Shown piece after piece: positions 12,601-23,519 of a stretch of 64,000 nt of DNA. Position 1 is the first letter of the stretch. Every line of letters starts with the position of its first letter. The DNA comes from Strongylocentrotus purpuratus (Eukaryota > Echinodermata > Echinoidea > Camarodonta > Strongylocentrotidae): contig NW_022145613.1 in the NCBI RefSeq assembly GCF_000002235.5, positions 3,625,947 to 3,689,946 on the forward strand. The letters are read 5' to 3'. The notes below the pieces were generated by a model. It saw only the letters and a list, made by a program, of their open reading frames with translations. It was not told where the DNA came from and did no database searches. The position numbers were made by a program, and so were the translations under genes.

Positions 12601-12920
12601 GAGACACAGAGACATATAATTATTAGAGAGAGAGAGAAATAGAGAGAGGGGGCAGAGAAAAGAGACAACAGAACGAAGCATAGATCACGTGGACGGAGAA
12701 AGAGGGAAAGAAAATGATGGGGGTGGGGGCTATTATAGCTCCCACAATACAAAGGGCAGAAAAGGTTCATTTTAAGTAGATCAACACATCTATTTTGATC
12801 AACTTCCCGCTCAGGTGACATCGTTTAGCGGTGTCATCGTCATCGAAAAAATAGCCGGAAAGGAACCAGTTTTATCTCTGACACTAGAAGAAAAAAAATA
12901 CTGCACTTCGTTTATCGGAA

Positions 12921-12935
12921 CGTCATGATGTGACG
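12921..12935. promoter_or_regulatory. Inverted CGTCA/TGACG pair upstream of receptor A
   Basis: The sequence cgtcatgatgtgacg has two CREB/ATF half-sites in inverted orientation five bases apart, about 390 bp before the receptor A start codon. Function is only inferred. Confidence 0.3.
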
Positions 12936-13319
12936 TTTGACTGGAAAACACTGTCAGTGATCAGGAACAAAATAATCGTTGGACATTGTGATACTGTACG
13001 TAGTTACTAAGCTGGCAGATCGAACTAATTACCGCATACCATGTGACTATTAAACTTCACTTTTATGGACTGTGGATGATTGCTCTTTAATTCCAAGACC
13101 TATCTTTAGGACACAAACTGTGACTGATTTAGGTTGATAGAGAACTTGATTGTCGATATTTAAATGTCACTGATCCACATGGATATGGCAGCACATTAAT
13201 CTTGATCCATTCATCTTCGTTCTTGCCGTTTTGTTTTTACTCATTTCAGGAGATAATCTTATGTACCTGATTGATAATTATTGGCCTTCTGTTGTATAAC
13301 CATTGAAGGAGGAAGCAAT

Positions 13320-16300
13320 ATGAAAGCATTTTATCTGATTCTTTTGGTGTTTCTGAAATCATGTTTCTTTTTCTACTCGGACGGTTACATCTTATCACCC
13401 TGTAAGTATAATAATCCCTTAACAGTGGTTAATGCTCAGACTGTATAGCAGTAGTTACATGGAACATGGACTGTTTTAAATCACAAAAAGCGCTGCTATA
13501 TTATAATTTTTTATTTTTTTTAAAATACTAAATACATGAAGGCCCGAAGTGTATAACAATCATAATGACATTGATACTTTATTTTAGCACATACCTTGTT
13601 TTCCGCGTTCTTGGCGTCAGTAGTATATTATTTAGACGTATGTTGGTAATGTTTATTATTCCTCTGTGTTAAACATAATTATTGTACCTTTTTGTCGGGG
13701 GGGGGGGGGGGGGTGGGCGTATGGCTTCACTGATCGCCTCTATTTAGACATGTCAGAAGGTTGATTAATATAAAGTCTCTTCACCAACAAACCAGACGGT
13801 TATTCGGGCGATTCCATAAAAAGGCAATGTGTCCCATACAACAGACATGTATCGATTTATTTCATACAAAATGAAAAATTCCTGATATGACCACTAACTA
13901 AAATATTACTCTGGTATCACTGATCAAAATATTTTAGATTTTTGAATGAAATAAATGGGAAAAGGACAATATCACACTGGACACAATGCGCGGAATTGCC
14001 CATTTCTGTCTCGGAATAAAATGAACGTGATTTTTTATTTTAATTCAATTCATGGTCTAGGTATCTAAATGTTCATTGTATGCCCCTGGCGTGTATTTCC
14101 AATAGAACTATGTGTTATTATATAACTCTATGGTATTTCCTTGTTCATCAAATGACCTTACGAAAGAGCGGAAACGACCTCTCTGAATGTCAAAGGAGTG
14201 GGTTACTACAAAATACATGAGCGTTACAAGATTACGTAACCTTCATGTCGCTCGTCATTTTTGCACCTTTATGTTAGAATCAAGGCTTGGCATAGAAACT
14301 AAAGATGTGTGCACAATAATGTGCGGGAAACTTTTAGATGGTAATTCCTTCTTATATTTAACAAAGCCATTATAGAGACGAACAACATAATATAATTGTC
14401 ATCGAGTTCTCATTTTAAAGAGGTTGAAATAAAACAGGATTATCCGCCACCCCCTCCCCCCCCCCCTCCCCCCTCCCCCCCCCCCGGGGGGGGGGGCATT
14501 CGAAAGGAATTGGTTCACGTGAGTGGTATATTGCTCAATGCACTTCCAGGATATGAACTTTGCGGTTTTAATAGGTATCTCCCCCCCCCCCCCCCTCTTT
14601 CCGGCAATATTGTAGTTGTTTTTGTCAATTTTGTGTTTTGTACGAGAAAACAAGATTAACTATCTAGCACAGTTGTGTATATTTTGACACCTACTTACAA
14701 AGTACCCACTTAGAATAAATCATTTGTTAAAGTCCTTAATTCAATTTTGAGTACAGTGTTTATATAGACACACTGATTATGTGTCAATGTTATTAATCTT
14801 GCTTAAAGTATATCATCATATTGCATTGAACTTAGATCAATATCCAGCGTAACCCTTCATAACTGAAACGTTTACAAGTTACAAGTATTAATTTGACAGT
14901 TATTTTGTGGATTGAGATGACTGGCCATTCATAATTTTTACCTTTAACTCTTTGAACCATCAGTTCGCCTTGTCAATGGGAGCTCCCGACATGAAGGTCG
15001 TGTTGAATTTGAGGTAGATGACGATGACTATGAAGATGGAGTCTTGTCCGACAATGGCTGGACAATCGATTCGGCAGACTGGGTATGCCAAAAGCTAGGC
15101 TACCCCAACGCCATCTTTGCTCCTGGTGCTTCTAGATTTGGAAAAGGCCAATACAATGTGTTCATACTTGACAATCAAGGAAGAGGTACAGTGTTCAACT
15201 AGATTAACAAAAAAAACTACCAATGTCTTTGAGACCCTAATCATCATCAGGTCCCATAACTTCTTGGCCATTATGGCTCCAAATATTGGCGTAGCCGTGG
15301 CATGTTGAACGGAGAGATGAGGGGGGGGCGTGGCGTAGTGGCCCAGCCCGGGGACGGAGGGGGAGGGGGACACACACAACCTCAGAATCACATAATGGGG
15401 TTTTCTTCTTCTTGAGTCAGTATAGAAGTCTGGCGCATGAGTGCAGGACACAGTATCTGACCGTGGCGTTCAACTTTTCTTGGGGCAGGTCCGTACGTGG
15501 GTAGGGGTACACACTGAGTACTGTATTAAGGGTGGGGTTATACGGCCCCGACCCTTAAGTTCCATGGATGACCTTTATGGCGGATGAATGGGGGATGGGG
15601 AGTGGTTCCTTTTTGGTCCGGCTAGCTACGCCTATACCAATAATGAAGTTCTTATTTTCACAGCATTTGAGCAAGTACAAGGTATATTTTGTCATTTTGT
15701 ATTATGGAGTCATATAAACTTGGATCGATGTCAGACAATTTTTGTCACTTAACCATTTTTGGTCTGATCTGAGTTCTAGTTATATGGTACTAAATATTAA
15801 GATTAAATGTTATGAATAAATACATTAATAACCTCAGATGTGGGTCAAAATTGCTTGGACTTACCCATTTTTATTTATTTATTCATTTATTTATTATTAT
15901 TATACTGATCTTGAGATTGCCAAAGGTCACTCTTGCAAAATTAATGTGCGTTCTGTTTTCCATCTATTATACTTCACCCCTTTTATTCTATCCTCTCTTT
16001 CCTTTTCCCCTTCCTTTCCAATCACATTGCCTTGGAGATGTTGGAGGATATAATGGTATTTGGAGGCTGTTCACATTGGACAGGTATATATATATATTGT
16101 ATATCTTGAATAAAGGCGTTTAAAGACAGTGCATGACGATAGAATGTGGAAATTCTTACACTATAGTTCATAAGCATTTTGATAATTCATTTTTTTATAT
16201 TATTTTTTTAGGTGTGCTCGAATGTGAATATCCGGACAGTGGCGACAGCGACAGCGACGAATATGTACCCGACTGCTCATCGGGGAACGTGCAAGCAGCA

Positions 16301-16608
16301 GGCGTTACATGCAATAGTAAGTGAACTAGAGCAAAAAAAAATCATAATCATGATGATTTAACAAGAGTAAATGGGAGGAAGGGAATGAAAGGGAAAACAA
16401 GAAAGAGAGACAAAATAATCTTTATTTGAAAGGAGATAATAAAATTTAAAAGGGAGTTAATGGGAAAAAAGGGATGGAGGCTTTGTTGAAGGGCCAAAGA
16501 GAAATATAGACACTGCATATAATCGTCAATGTGTGACGAAATGTTATATTAATCATTCTAAAAATATCCTTTTTATTTGTTTGTTTGTTTATTGTTGAGT
16601 GTGTATGT

Positions 16609-16639
<31 letters not shown>

Positions 16640-19600
16640 AGTGTGTGTGCGTGTGCGTGTGCGTGCGGATGCGTGTGTGTATGTGTGTGTGTGTGTGTAG
16701 GTGTGTGAGTGAGTATGGCTGTGTGTGTTTGCAAGATATTTGTTATTGTTTTGTTATAAGTATGAATATACATGTATCTTCTTTTTTTTTTTTTTTTGTT
16801 GTTGCTTGTTATAACATGTTTTAATTATATTTGTATTTAATTCTATGTTAATGGGCCCCATTTACAAGCTCTGCTTCTCAGGGGTCCATATCCTGTCATC
16901 ATGTTATAATTATTGTTCCAGTACCAGTGTCATTGTAAATTGTTTTTAATGATTGGCTGAATAAATTGAAATTGAAATTGAATTGATATAGTTCGAAGCT
17001 AATTCGTCATTAATTTTGTACTGACTGGAAGAGTTAAATCCACACAATTCCGGTTGTTAGTATTCTAAGCATTTTTCAATACCTAAATCAGGAAGACGAT
17101 GTTTGTTTATATTTGCATATCTAATATAATTGCCATTTCTTCGGAAACCGAATCGCAGGAGGTTCGTATAGTGTGCGATGGGCTTTAGAAATGTCATGTC
17201 TATTATCTATTCATGTTTTAAAGAAAGAATCAATAATAATAGACATGATAGGGCTAGTGGAACCATTAGTTTGTCTATTTTCTGGCAATTTTACAAATTC
17301 TCTCACTTGGTTTGTCACGATTAATCTTCATAATGTTGGCAGAATAATTTTTGAAATATTGTAAATATTATGGTGTATTGTGTTTTGTTGTCGGTAAACA
17401 AAGTTACGTTTACTTTCATAGTGTAAATCACAATCATCTTAGATACTTGAGACGATGTCTGCCTTTAATATCTCAGATACAGAGCCTGGGTGCTTTCGAA
17501 TTCGTAAGCCAGAACGAGACAGGGTCACGATTAAAGAGATGGACCAGATAGAAAGCAACGACGATTGTCGGGCGCTATGTCGGGACGAAGAAACCCTCTT
17601 TGCTGCACAGAGGGATGAAATGTGCTTCTGTTTCAACGATCCTTCCATTTTAAATGAAGAAAACAGTGGTTGTGACAGACCATGTGCTGGTAATTCTAGG
17701 CAGCTGTGCGGAGGCGGTAACGATATTTTTACAGTTTTTTTTAATGGTAAGAATCAAATAATTAACCCTTCCTGTGCCATTGATCAGTTGATGAACGTTT
17801 GCACAGACATCACATTGAAAACACAGTTTGCATAGAGTTAAAGGTACTATGTCCCATTTGCAGCCAACATCAAATTCTGTAGAACTTTGCAGGAATTATG
17901 AACATGTCACGTATTCCCTATCTGTGAAATGTAAACGTTAGCAGTGTCGTAATATTCAAATAATGCAAGGAAACCTTCTAGACTTCACTGTCAGACACTA
18001 TTGAGTGACTGACTGACTTCTTTTTTCTTTGTTAATAACATACATAAAATGACCTGTTAAGGGTCATTTGTCTACATCAATAACCCACTTCTTGTAATGG
18101 CCCAAATTAAACTGATTGAATCTTTGCGCAGCACAAAACGTACAACCATTCAGTAAAAGGGTCTGAAAATCAGACTATTACTTTAGTGATTGCAATCACT
18201 AAAGTCGATTTGACAACTTAAGGTTGTTATTTTCCCAATTAAAGACATTTTTAAGCCCTTTTATTTTCAGGGAAGTTCAAACAAAATAGTATTATCTTTC
18301 AAATGCCGTTGGCATTTAACATTTTCATTATTTTTTTGGCCTGCAAATGGGACTTGTAGTCCCTTTAAGCGCCGCTTTGTTTACATTGTTAGTCAACTTT
18401 TTGTTCTTTCTCTCCTAATAGGGCCAGTAGATATATACGATTTTATGTTAACGGGGTTCATTAAATACCAACCTGACAATATCTTGATTTCGTAGCTTCA
18501 TATCAATTTTTGACAAAATTTGATGTTACAAAAAGGTGTCCCGGGCTACACTTCAACTCACTGCTGGTTTAAACTTAACTGCAGCTGGAAAAAATAGGAA
18601 GAAATAAATTACTATATTAACAATACTTTATACTGATAGATAATCAAGTGTACACGCTCGTGCTTTTATTAATGGATTACGTTGAAATATATTGTGTTTA
18701 AACGCTAAAAGCTAACAATAATAATAATAACAAAGTTAAGGAAGAGGTGACTTTAAAGAGAAAATATGAGCATTGGCATTAATGTCTTGTCCTCCTCTGC
18801 TTACATTGTACAGAGAGGAATAACCTCCATTGCCTAAATCAGCATGATTGATTGAGGCACTGTTTTTTTCTTCAGTTTCAGCGGGATTCTGCCCCGAGAT
18901 CTCCGGCGTTAATTTGAACGTGTATGGAAGCCGGTATGGAAGGTACCGATTTGGTGACATAGTGAGGGCGAACTGTAGTGGTGGATCACGGCTGATGGGC
19001 GATGATGAACTGCAATGTCTAGGTGAACCTGGTTCCTTTAAATGGAATGGGACCGTTCCTTCGTGTGTAGGTATGAAGATGATTTCATTTTGATGTCGGC
19101 TTTAAAGGTTGAAATGTTCTGAAGATTCAAATTATCATGTCTATATTCCTATATTATCCTATATTATCATGTCTATATTCACATCGTGTACGATTTCATC
19201 TAATCTCCATTACTCGTCCGATGAAAACTATAAGGATAAGTCGCAAATGAAATCCTTCTCTTTTCATGGCTGACCTGACCGATGTTTATTAAACTCTCTG
19301 CACTAGTTTGATCAGGAGGGATTATACATCCCTGCAAGGGCACTGACAGGTGGTTATCTCATCACATCAGCTCTCAATTAACATAAGAAAAAGAGGACCA
19401 TGGGGAACCAACATGCACCTGTTAGGCATTGTTTGCTATATAGAGGGCGCAAGTAGCTATACGTAGTGCTGTGGGGATTTAAATTCGTTTTTGCTGAAAC
19501 ATGAATTCTATATTCATTAATTTGTTCTCTTTTCATTCAACAAAGAAATGTTTAATAAATAATCGGGATACTTGAAGGAAAATGATAGAGGGCACAGACT

Positions 19601-20592
19601 ATAAAGTAAGGAATAATATGAGATAGATACAGTCAGATATAGGTGCAATAACATATTTTTATAAAAGGATATGCATAAATCTAGAGTGGTGGAAAGTAGA
19701 GCGAATAGGAGAAAGAGAGAGAGAGGGGGGAGGGAAATAAATAACGAACAAATAGGGAACAAATAAGGCTATTCAAATGAACAGTAAAACAAACAAAAAC
19801 ATGAAATATAATATATGATTATTTTCATATCTTTCAGATGGTACAACGGTTCAACCAGGAACTACGAATAATCCTAGAACGCAGCTTACAGGAAGGAGTA
19901 CGGCACCCCCTCTTACGGGCACAGGGGTCGATCGAGTGACAGGTAAAAAACAATATCCTCATCATATTAACAGTTAAAGGGATAGTTGAGTTCTGTTTTC
20001 GGACCGCAAATGCCTTCAAAGTGCATGGTTATTGCTCTTATTCTTATCTATGACATATCAGTACCCTTTTAGAACATACAATTGCTATGAAGGTAATTTT
20101 AGACCCTAAAAATGTGTGAAATTTAGCCAATACGATCATACCAATTCAGCTCCACTTAAAAAAAACATGGTGACCGTTAATTAATTATTTAATTAAAAAT
20201 AACAATACATGGGCCGGCTGTTTGTGCGTAATATAAGCAACACAAAAATGCCAACAAAAAGCCAACATCGGCTTTGGCTGAAATATGACGTAAAATGTGT
20301 TATTTCGTTTTTTCAAGGGTTTTTTCAAATTTGTCAAAATATATAATATTTGTGGTGGTACACAAGTATTAGAAATCGTCATATTTCAGCTGTCTCTGAA
20401 CCGATTTTGATCAAACAAAGATGATTTTGTCATTTAAATATTATGTTCTTTCAAATTTGACACTCAGTTTTTCATTATCTCACAAAAAAATTATTTTGTG
20501 TAGCGCCCTCTGCAACAGAACTCAACTATCCCTTTTATTTGACCATTGCCAGTACCGAGTATAATGACTACTGTCGTGATCACTACCGCTTA

Positions 20593-20626
<34 letters not shown>

Positions 20627-20659
20627 GATACTACTACCACCACCACCACCACCACCACC

Positions 20660-20721
<62 letters not shown>

Positions 20722-20729
20722 TACTACTT

Positions 20730-20780
<51 letters not shown>

Positions 20781-21682
20781 TTATTACTTCTACTACTACT
20801 ACTACTGCTACTACTACTACTGTTATTCATGTCATTGTTTGTTTCGATATTACAATAACAGTATTCTTTGATTATCAGTAATTTTCGAATAGCTTGTCAC
20901 TATCACCGTTATTGTAAACTAAACATCTTCGATCGATGTAAGTAGAGGTTTTATAGAATACATCAAGGTTCACTTTGTTATGCTGTTAACATTTAGTATT
21001 TCAACCTCATTTTCATATCTTATTTCAGCGGCCTCGTCAACGGTAAGCGTCGACATGGGCATGGAAGCCAGATCTGAAACAAAATCACTAGTTGGTAAGA
21101 GAATACTTGTTTATTATTAGGTATGTTACACAGGGGGCAACATTCCATTGGGAGGGGGAATTTATTTCCTGGAAACTCACCCCCCCCCCCCTCCCCCTGG
21201 CTACCAACAAACTACCCTTACATGTCAACAAACTGTCAAACGGTCAACCAATTCAAAACTTGTCTTAAGACACATTTATTTAAAATTGCTTTTGATTACC
21301 GGTATTAACTAATACTCTGTTTACATTGATGTATATTTCATATGTATGATGATTAGTAGGTTTATTTGTTATTTTTTGTTTTGTTTAATATGTAATTGGT
21401 TATCATTCGTATTTTGTTTGTTATAGCGCTTAGGGACTTCGGTGGTAAGTGCTTTATAAGCTCTTTTTGTATTATTATTTTATTATTATATATAAACATT
21501 CAAATAGGGCAGGATATAATGGAAAGTGGAGCCATAATCTGACTATTTTGTTTTAAATCTAGTTCCAGTAGCAGTGTCGGTTGTCGGTGTGATCATTGTT
21601 GCGGTCCTTGCGATACTTCTGTTCATGTACTTCAAGAGAACGAGAAAAACACAGTAAGTATGATGTACATTCCCCCCCCCCC

Positions 21683-21725
<43 letters not shown>

Positions 21726-22727
21726 ACATTTTGTATGTACTCATGTGCAATTATTTTCTATTCATTGTTTTAAAGATCTGAAATGAAGCAAAAACCGACG
21801 AGTACAGAATCCAAGTTCAACAATATGAGCTACAGTATTCACAACATTCCTAACAACGAAGGGCCGAGTTACTATGAACCGAATACAATCACAGAAGGCA
21901 CAGTAGGCACCGATGGTCTTATAGACAATGTTTTATACAAACCAGCCGATATTGTCCGAAGAGGTCCGAATGAATACGAACTCGATCAGGACTCATCTCA
22001 AAATCCAACTCAGTATGGACTCATTGACAATGTTTTGTACAAACCGGCCGGAAATATCCGAAGAGATCCGAATCAACACGAACGCGATCAAAGTTCAACA
22101 AATGATACCCCTCACTATGGACTCATAGACAATGTTCTTTACAAACCAGTCGAAAGTACCGAAAACACTCAGAACTTCCGACAGTTACCGAATGGTTACG
22201 ATCTTCCTTCGAATGATTCCGAGTATGCCTCCCCCGACGAACAAGCATCTAGAGGTTTCCACCAAGACGGAGAACTTATTGATAATATACTCTACAAACC
22301 TGCTGACAACCAAGCGATACAAACAGGTCATGCTTCGAGAAAATACTATGAAATAAAGCCAGAACTTACTACTGGCGATTATGCAGTAGCCGATTGTCCC
22401 ATTCCAGACAGGATTGTCCCGCCTGGAGCAAAATATTATGACTTCGAGCCTCAACCAGCACACTCTCGGACGCAGACCAAATTCGCTGGATACGACGCCG
22501 TACACGACATTGACGACGACGATAGTGAGCTTACGACCGATGGACGTAATGGTCAACGATTTGTAGTGCGACCAGACGATACGTCATCGATGATTCATGA
22601 ATATGCCGCAGTTGATAATGATAGGGATCCTGCATCAAACTTTGCTTCTACCAACAATGGCACTACTTCTGCTGCTGTGAAGCAGAAACCTTTCCCTCGT
22701 TATGCTACTGTCCAGAAAAAGTTGTAA
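13320..22727 (+). CDS. Receptor A: SRCR-WSC-sushi single-pass membrane protein
   Basis: Nine coding exons: 13320-13401, 14964-15185, 16212-16316, 17477-17746, 18876-19070, 19838-19942, 21029-21094, 21563-21653 and 21776-22727, about 695 residues. Every intron is phase 1 except the last (phase 2), the pattern expected of shuffled extracellular domains. The order is: signal peptide (1-22, [14 protein letters not shown]); an SRCR-like domain (about 28-136, with [16 protein letters not shown] and a final GVTC, four Cys); a WSC domain with eight Cys (137-226, including MCFCF and LCGGG); a sushi/CCP domain with four Cys and a Trp (228-291, FCPEISG to VPSC); a Thr-rich stalk (292-348); a membrane segment (about 350-372); and a 320-residue tail with four LIDNVLYKP-type repeats and later YxxV motifs. 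SRCR and sushi suggest ligand recognition and WSC suggests carbohydrate binding. Ligand and pathway are unknown. Receptor B at 30093 is its tandem paralogue. Confidence 0.85.
16600..16722. repeat. (GT)n microsatellite
   Basis: Imperfect GT array with GC and GA interruptions in intron 3 of receptor A. It produces artefactual Val/Cys-rich and His/Thr-rich ORFs. Confidence 0.9.
16845..16990 (+). mobile_element. LINE 3' tail ending in (TTGAAA)n
   Basis: A stretch ending tgaataaattgaaattgaaattgaattg has the short tandem terminal repeat typical of CR1/L2-type LINE 3' ends. No coding part was recognised. Intron 3 of receptor A. Confidence 0.5.
17838..18368. mobile_element. TTAA-flanked inverted-repeat element, family 2 (copy 1)
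   Basis: Starts ttaaaggtactatgtcccat and ends atgggacttgtagtcccttt aa; TTAA at both ends could be the target duplication. About 531 bp, non-coding. The copy at 40576-41114 is the same element in the opposite orientation. Intron 4 of receptor A. Confidence 0.85.
19974..20536. mobile_element. TTAA-type inverted-repeat element, family 4
   Basis: Starts ttaaagggatagttgagttc and ends aacagaactcaactatcccttt; the terminal repeats are about 23 bp. The left flank has TTAA and the right end is slightly degraded. About 563 bp, non-coding. Intron 6 of receptor A. Confidence 0.8.
20585..20822. repeat. (ACT/ACC)n trinucleotide array
   Basis: About 235 bp of (CTA)n with a block of (CAC)n in intron 6 of receptor A. 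Open frames for poly-Thr (plus) and poly-Ser/Gly (minus) are by-products. Confidence 0.95.
21190..21485 (+). mobile_element. LINE 3' end fragment
   Basis: The frame ending at 21308 reads [17 protein letters not shown], the FKxxLKTHLFxxAF ending common to CR1/L2/Jockey-type LINE ORF2 proteins. It is followed by about 170 bp of AT-rich 3' UTR with gcgcttagggacttc and a final (TAT)n. Intron 7 of receptor A; 5'-truncated. Confidence 0.6.
21672..21723. repeat. Poly-C/poly-A run
   Basis: About 10 C followed by about 40 A in the last intron of receptor A, 52 bp before the final exon. It may also be a place where assembly length is unreliable. Confidence 0.9.
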
Positions 22728-23519
22728 AACTTTTACCTCTCTGGCAAGACAAAGGTTAGATTTGATTGGTTAATTGAAAAGGCCTAAAATAATATTTCTT
22801 AATTCAAAATAATTATATTATGTTATAGTCGAAGATTTACTGCCAGTCTATTTGCTTCATTGATAAATTTGATGCAAAAAAAATCACATGTTAATTAGAA
22901 ATATTGTAAAATAACATATTTGACTATAATTATCTGTACAAGGAGGCTGTAGATGCAAGCGAAATGTAACATCTTCACCAGTATACGCATATTTCCATCA
23001 TTGCGTATAGGAGGCCTAAAAAAATAAATTCTCACTTATTTTACTGACCAATATGAAGAGCTTTATCTCGTCTTCGTGTATCTTTCTATATCATTGTTGT
23101 ATAGCTTTGCCCAGAATAAAGATTGACCCTTGCGACACTTTCAATATAAATAATTTAATATTATATCGCTTATGTGGTTACGTGGGGGGGGGGGGGTGCA
23201 GAGATAGGGGGTATATAGCAAGTGCTCCAGGGGACAGGGCAAAGGGGACTGTCGCGTTCCCTACCCCTTCCCACCATCCGGTCGAATTGAATAATTTCAG
23301 CTGAGAGATGTCTTTTCGTGAGATAATTATGCATCTGAACGAAAAGTGATATACTCCACCCCCATTTACGTTGTGCCACCAGCACCCGCCCCCGTTTGCG
23401 GATATGACAACGTTTCTTTTATTTCTTTGTTAATATATTTAAGTTTTGTTTATCACACCGGATATTAATCTTACTACATTAAATCAAATATAAGAGATCA
23501 TAACAAAAATGTATTATTT

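Larger units (their letters stand above)
8617..13319. other. Intergenic DNA between DNAJC22 and receptor A
   Basis: The two genes diverge from this interval, so it should hold both promoters. No coding exon could be supported. It contains a near-perfect hairpin (9118-9471), a G-rich tract (10000-10125), a poly-C/poly-G element (10672-11067), a CCATGG-rich palindrome (11362-11545), large CT and GA microsatellites (11737-11890, 12412-12600) and the likely 5' UTR of receptor A just before 13320. Confidence 0.6.

Noticed and set aside
11706-12821. Leu/Ser-rich and Arg/Glu-rich ORFs up to 150 codons
   Set aside because: Explained by (CT)n and (GA)n arrays.
14396-14659. Poly-Pro and poly-Gly ORFs in intron 1 of receptor A
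   Set aside because: They arise from C and G runs.
16019-16083. Possible extra SRCR exon ([15 protein letters not shown]) between receptor A exons 2 and 3
   Set aside because: Receptor B joins the equivalent exons directly with matching phase 1, and the acceptor here is weak.
20522-20881. Poly-Thr (plus) and poly-Ser/Gly (minus) ORFs of over 100 codons
   Set aside because: They are translations of an (ACT/ACC)n microsatellite within an intron of receptor A.
22132-22556. Alternative frames over the receptor A tail
   Set aside because: Shadows of the long exon 9 frame, kept open by its internal repeats.
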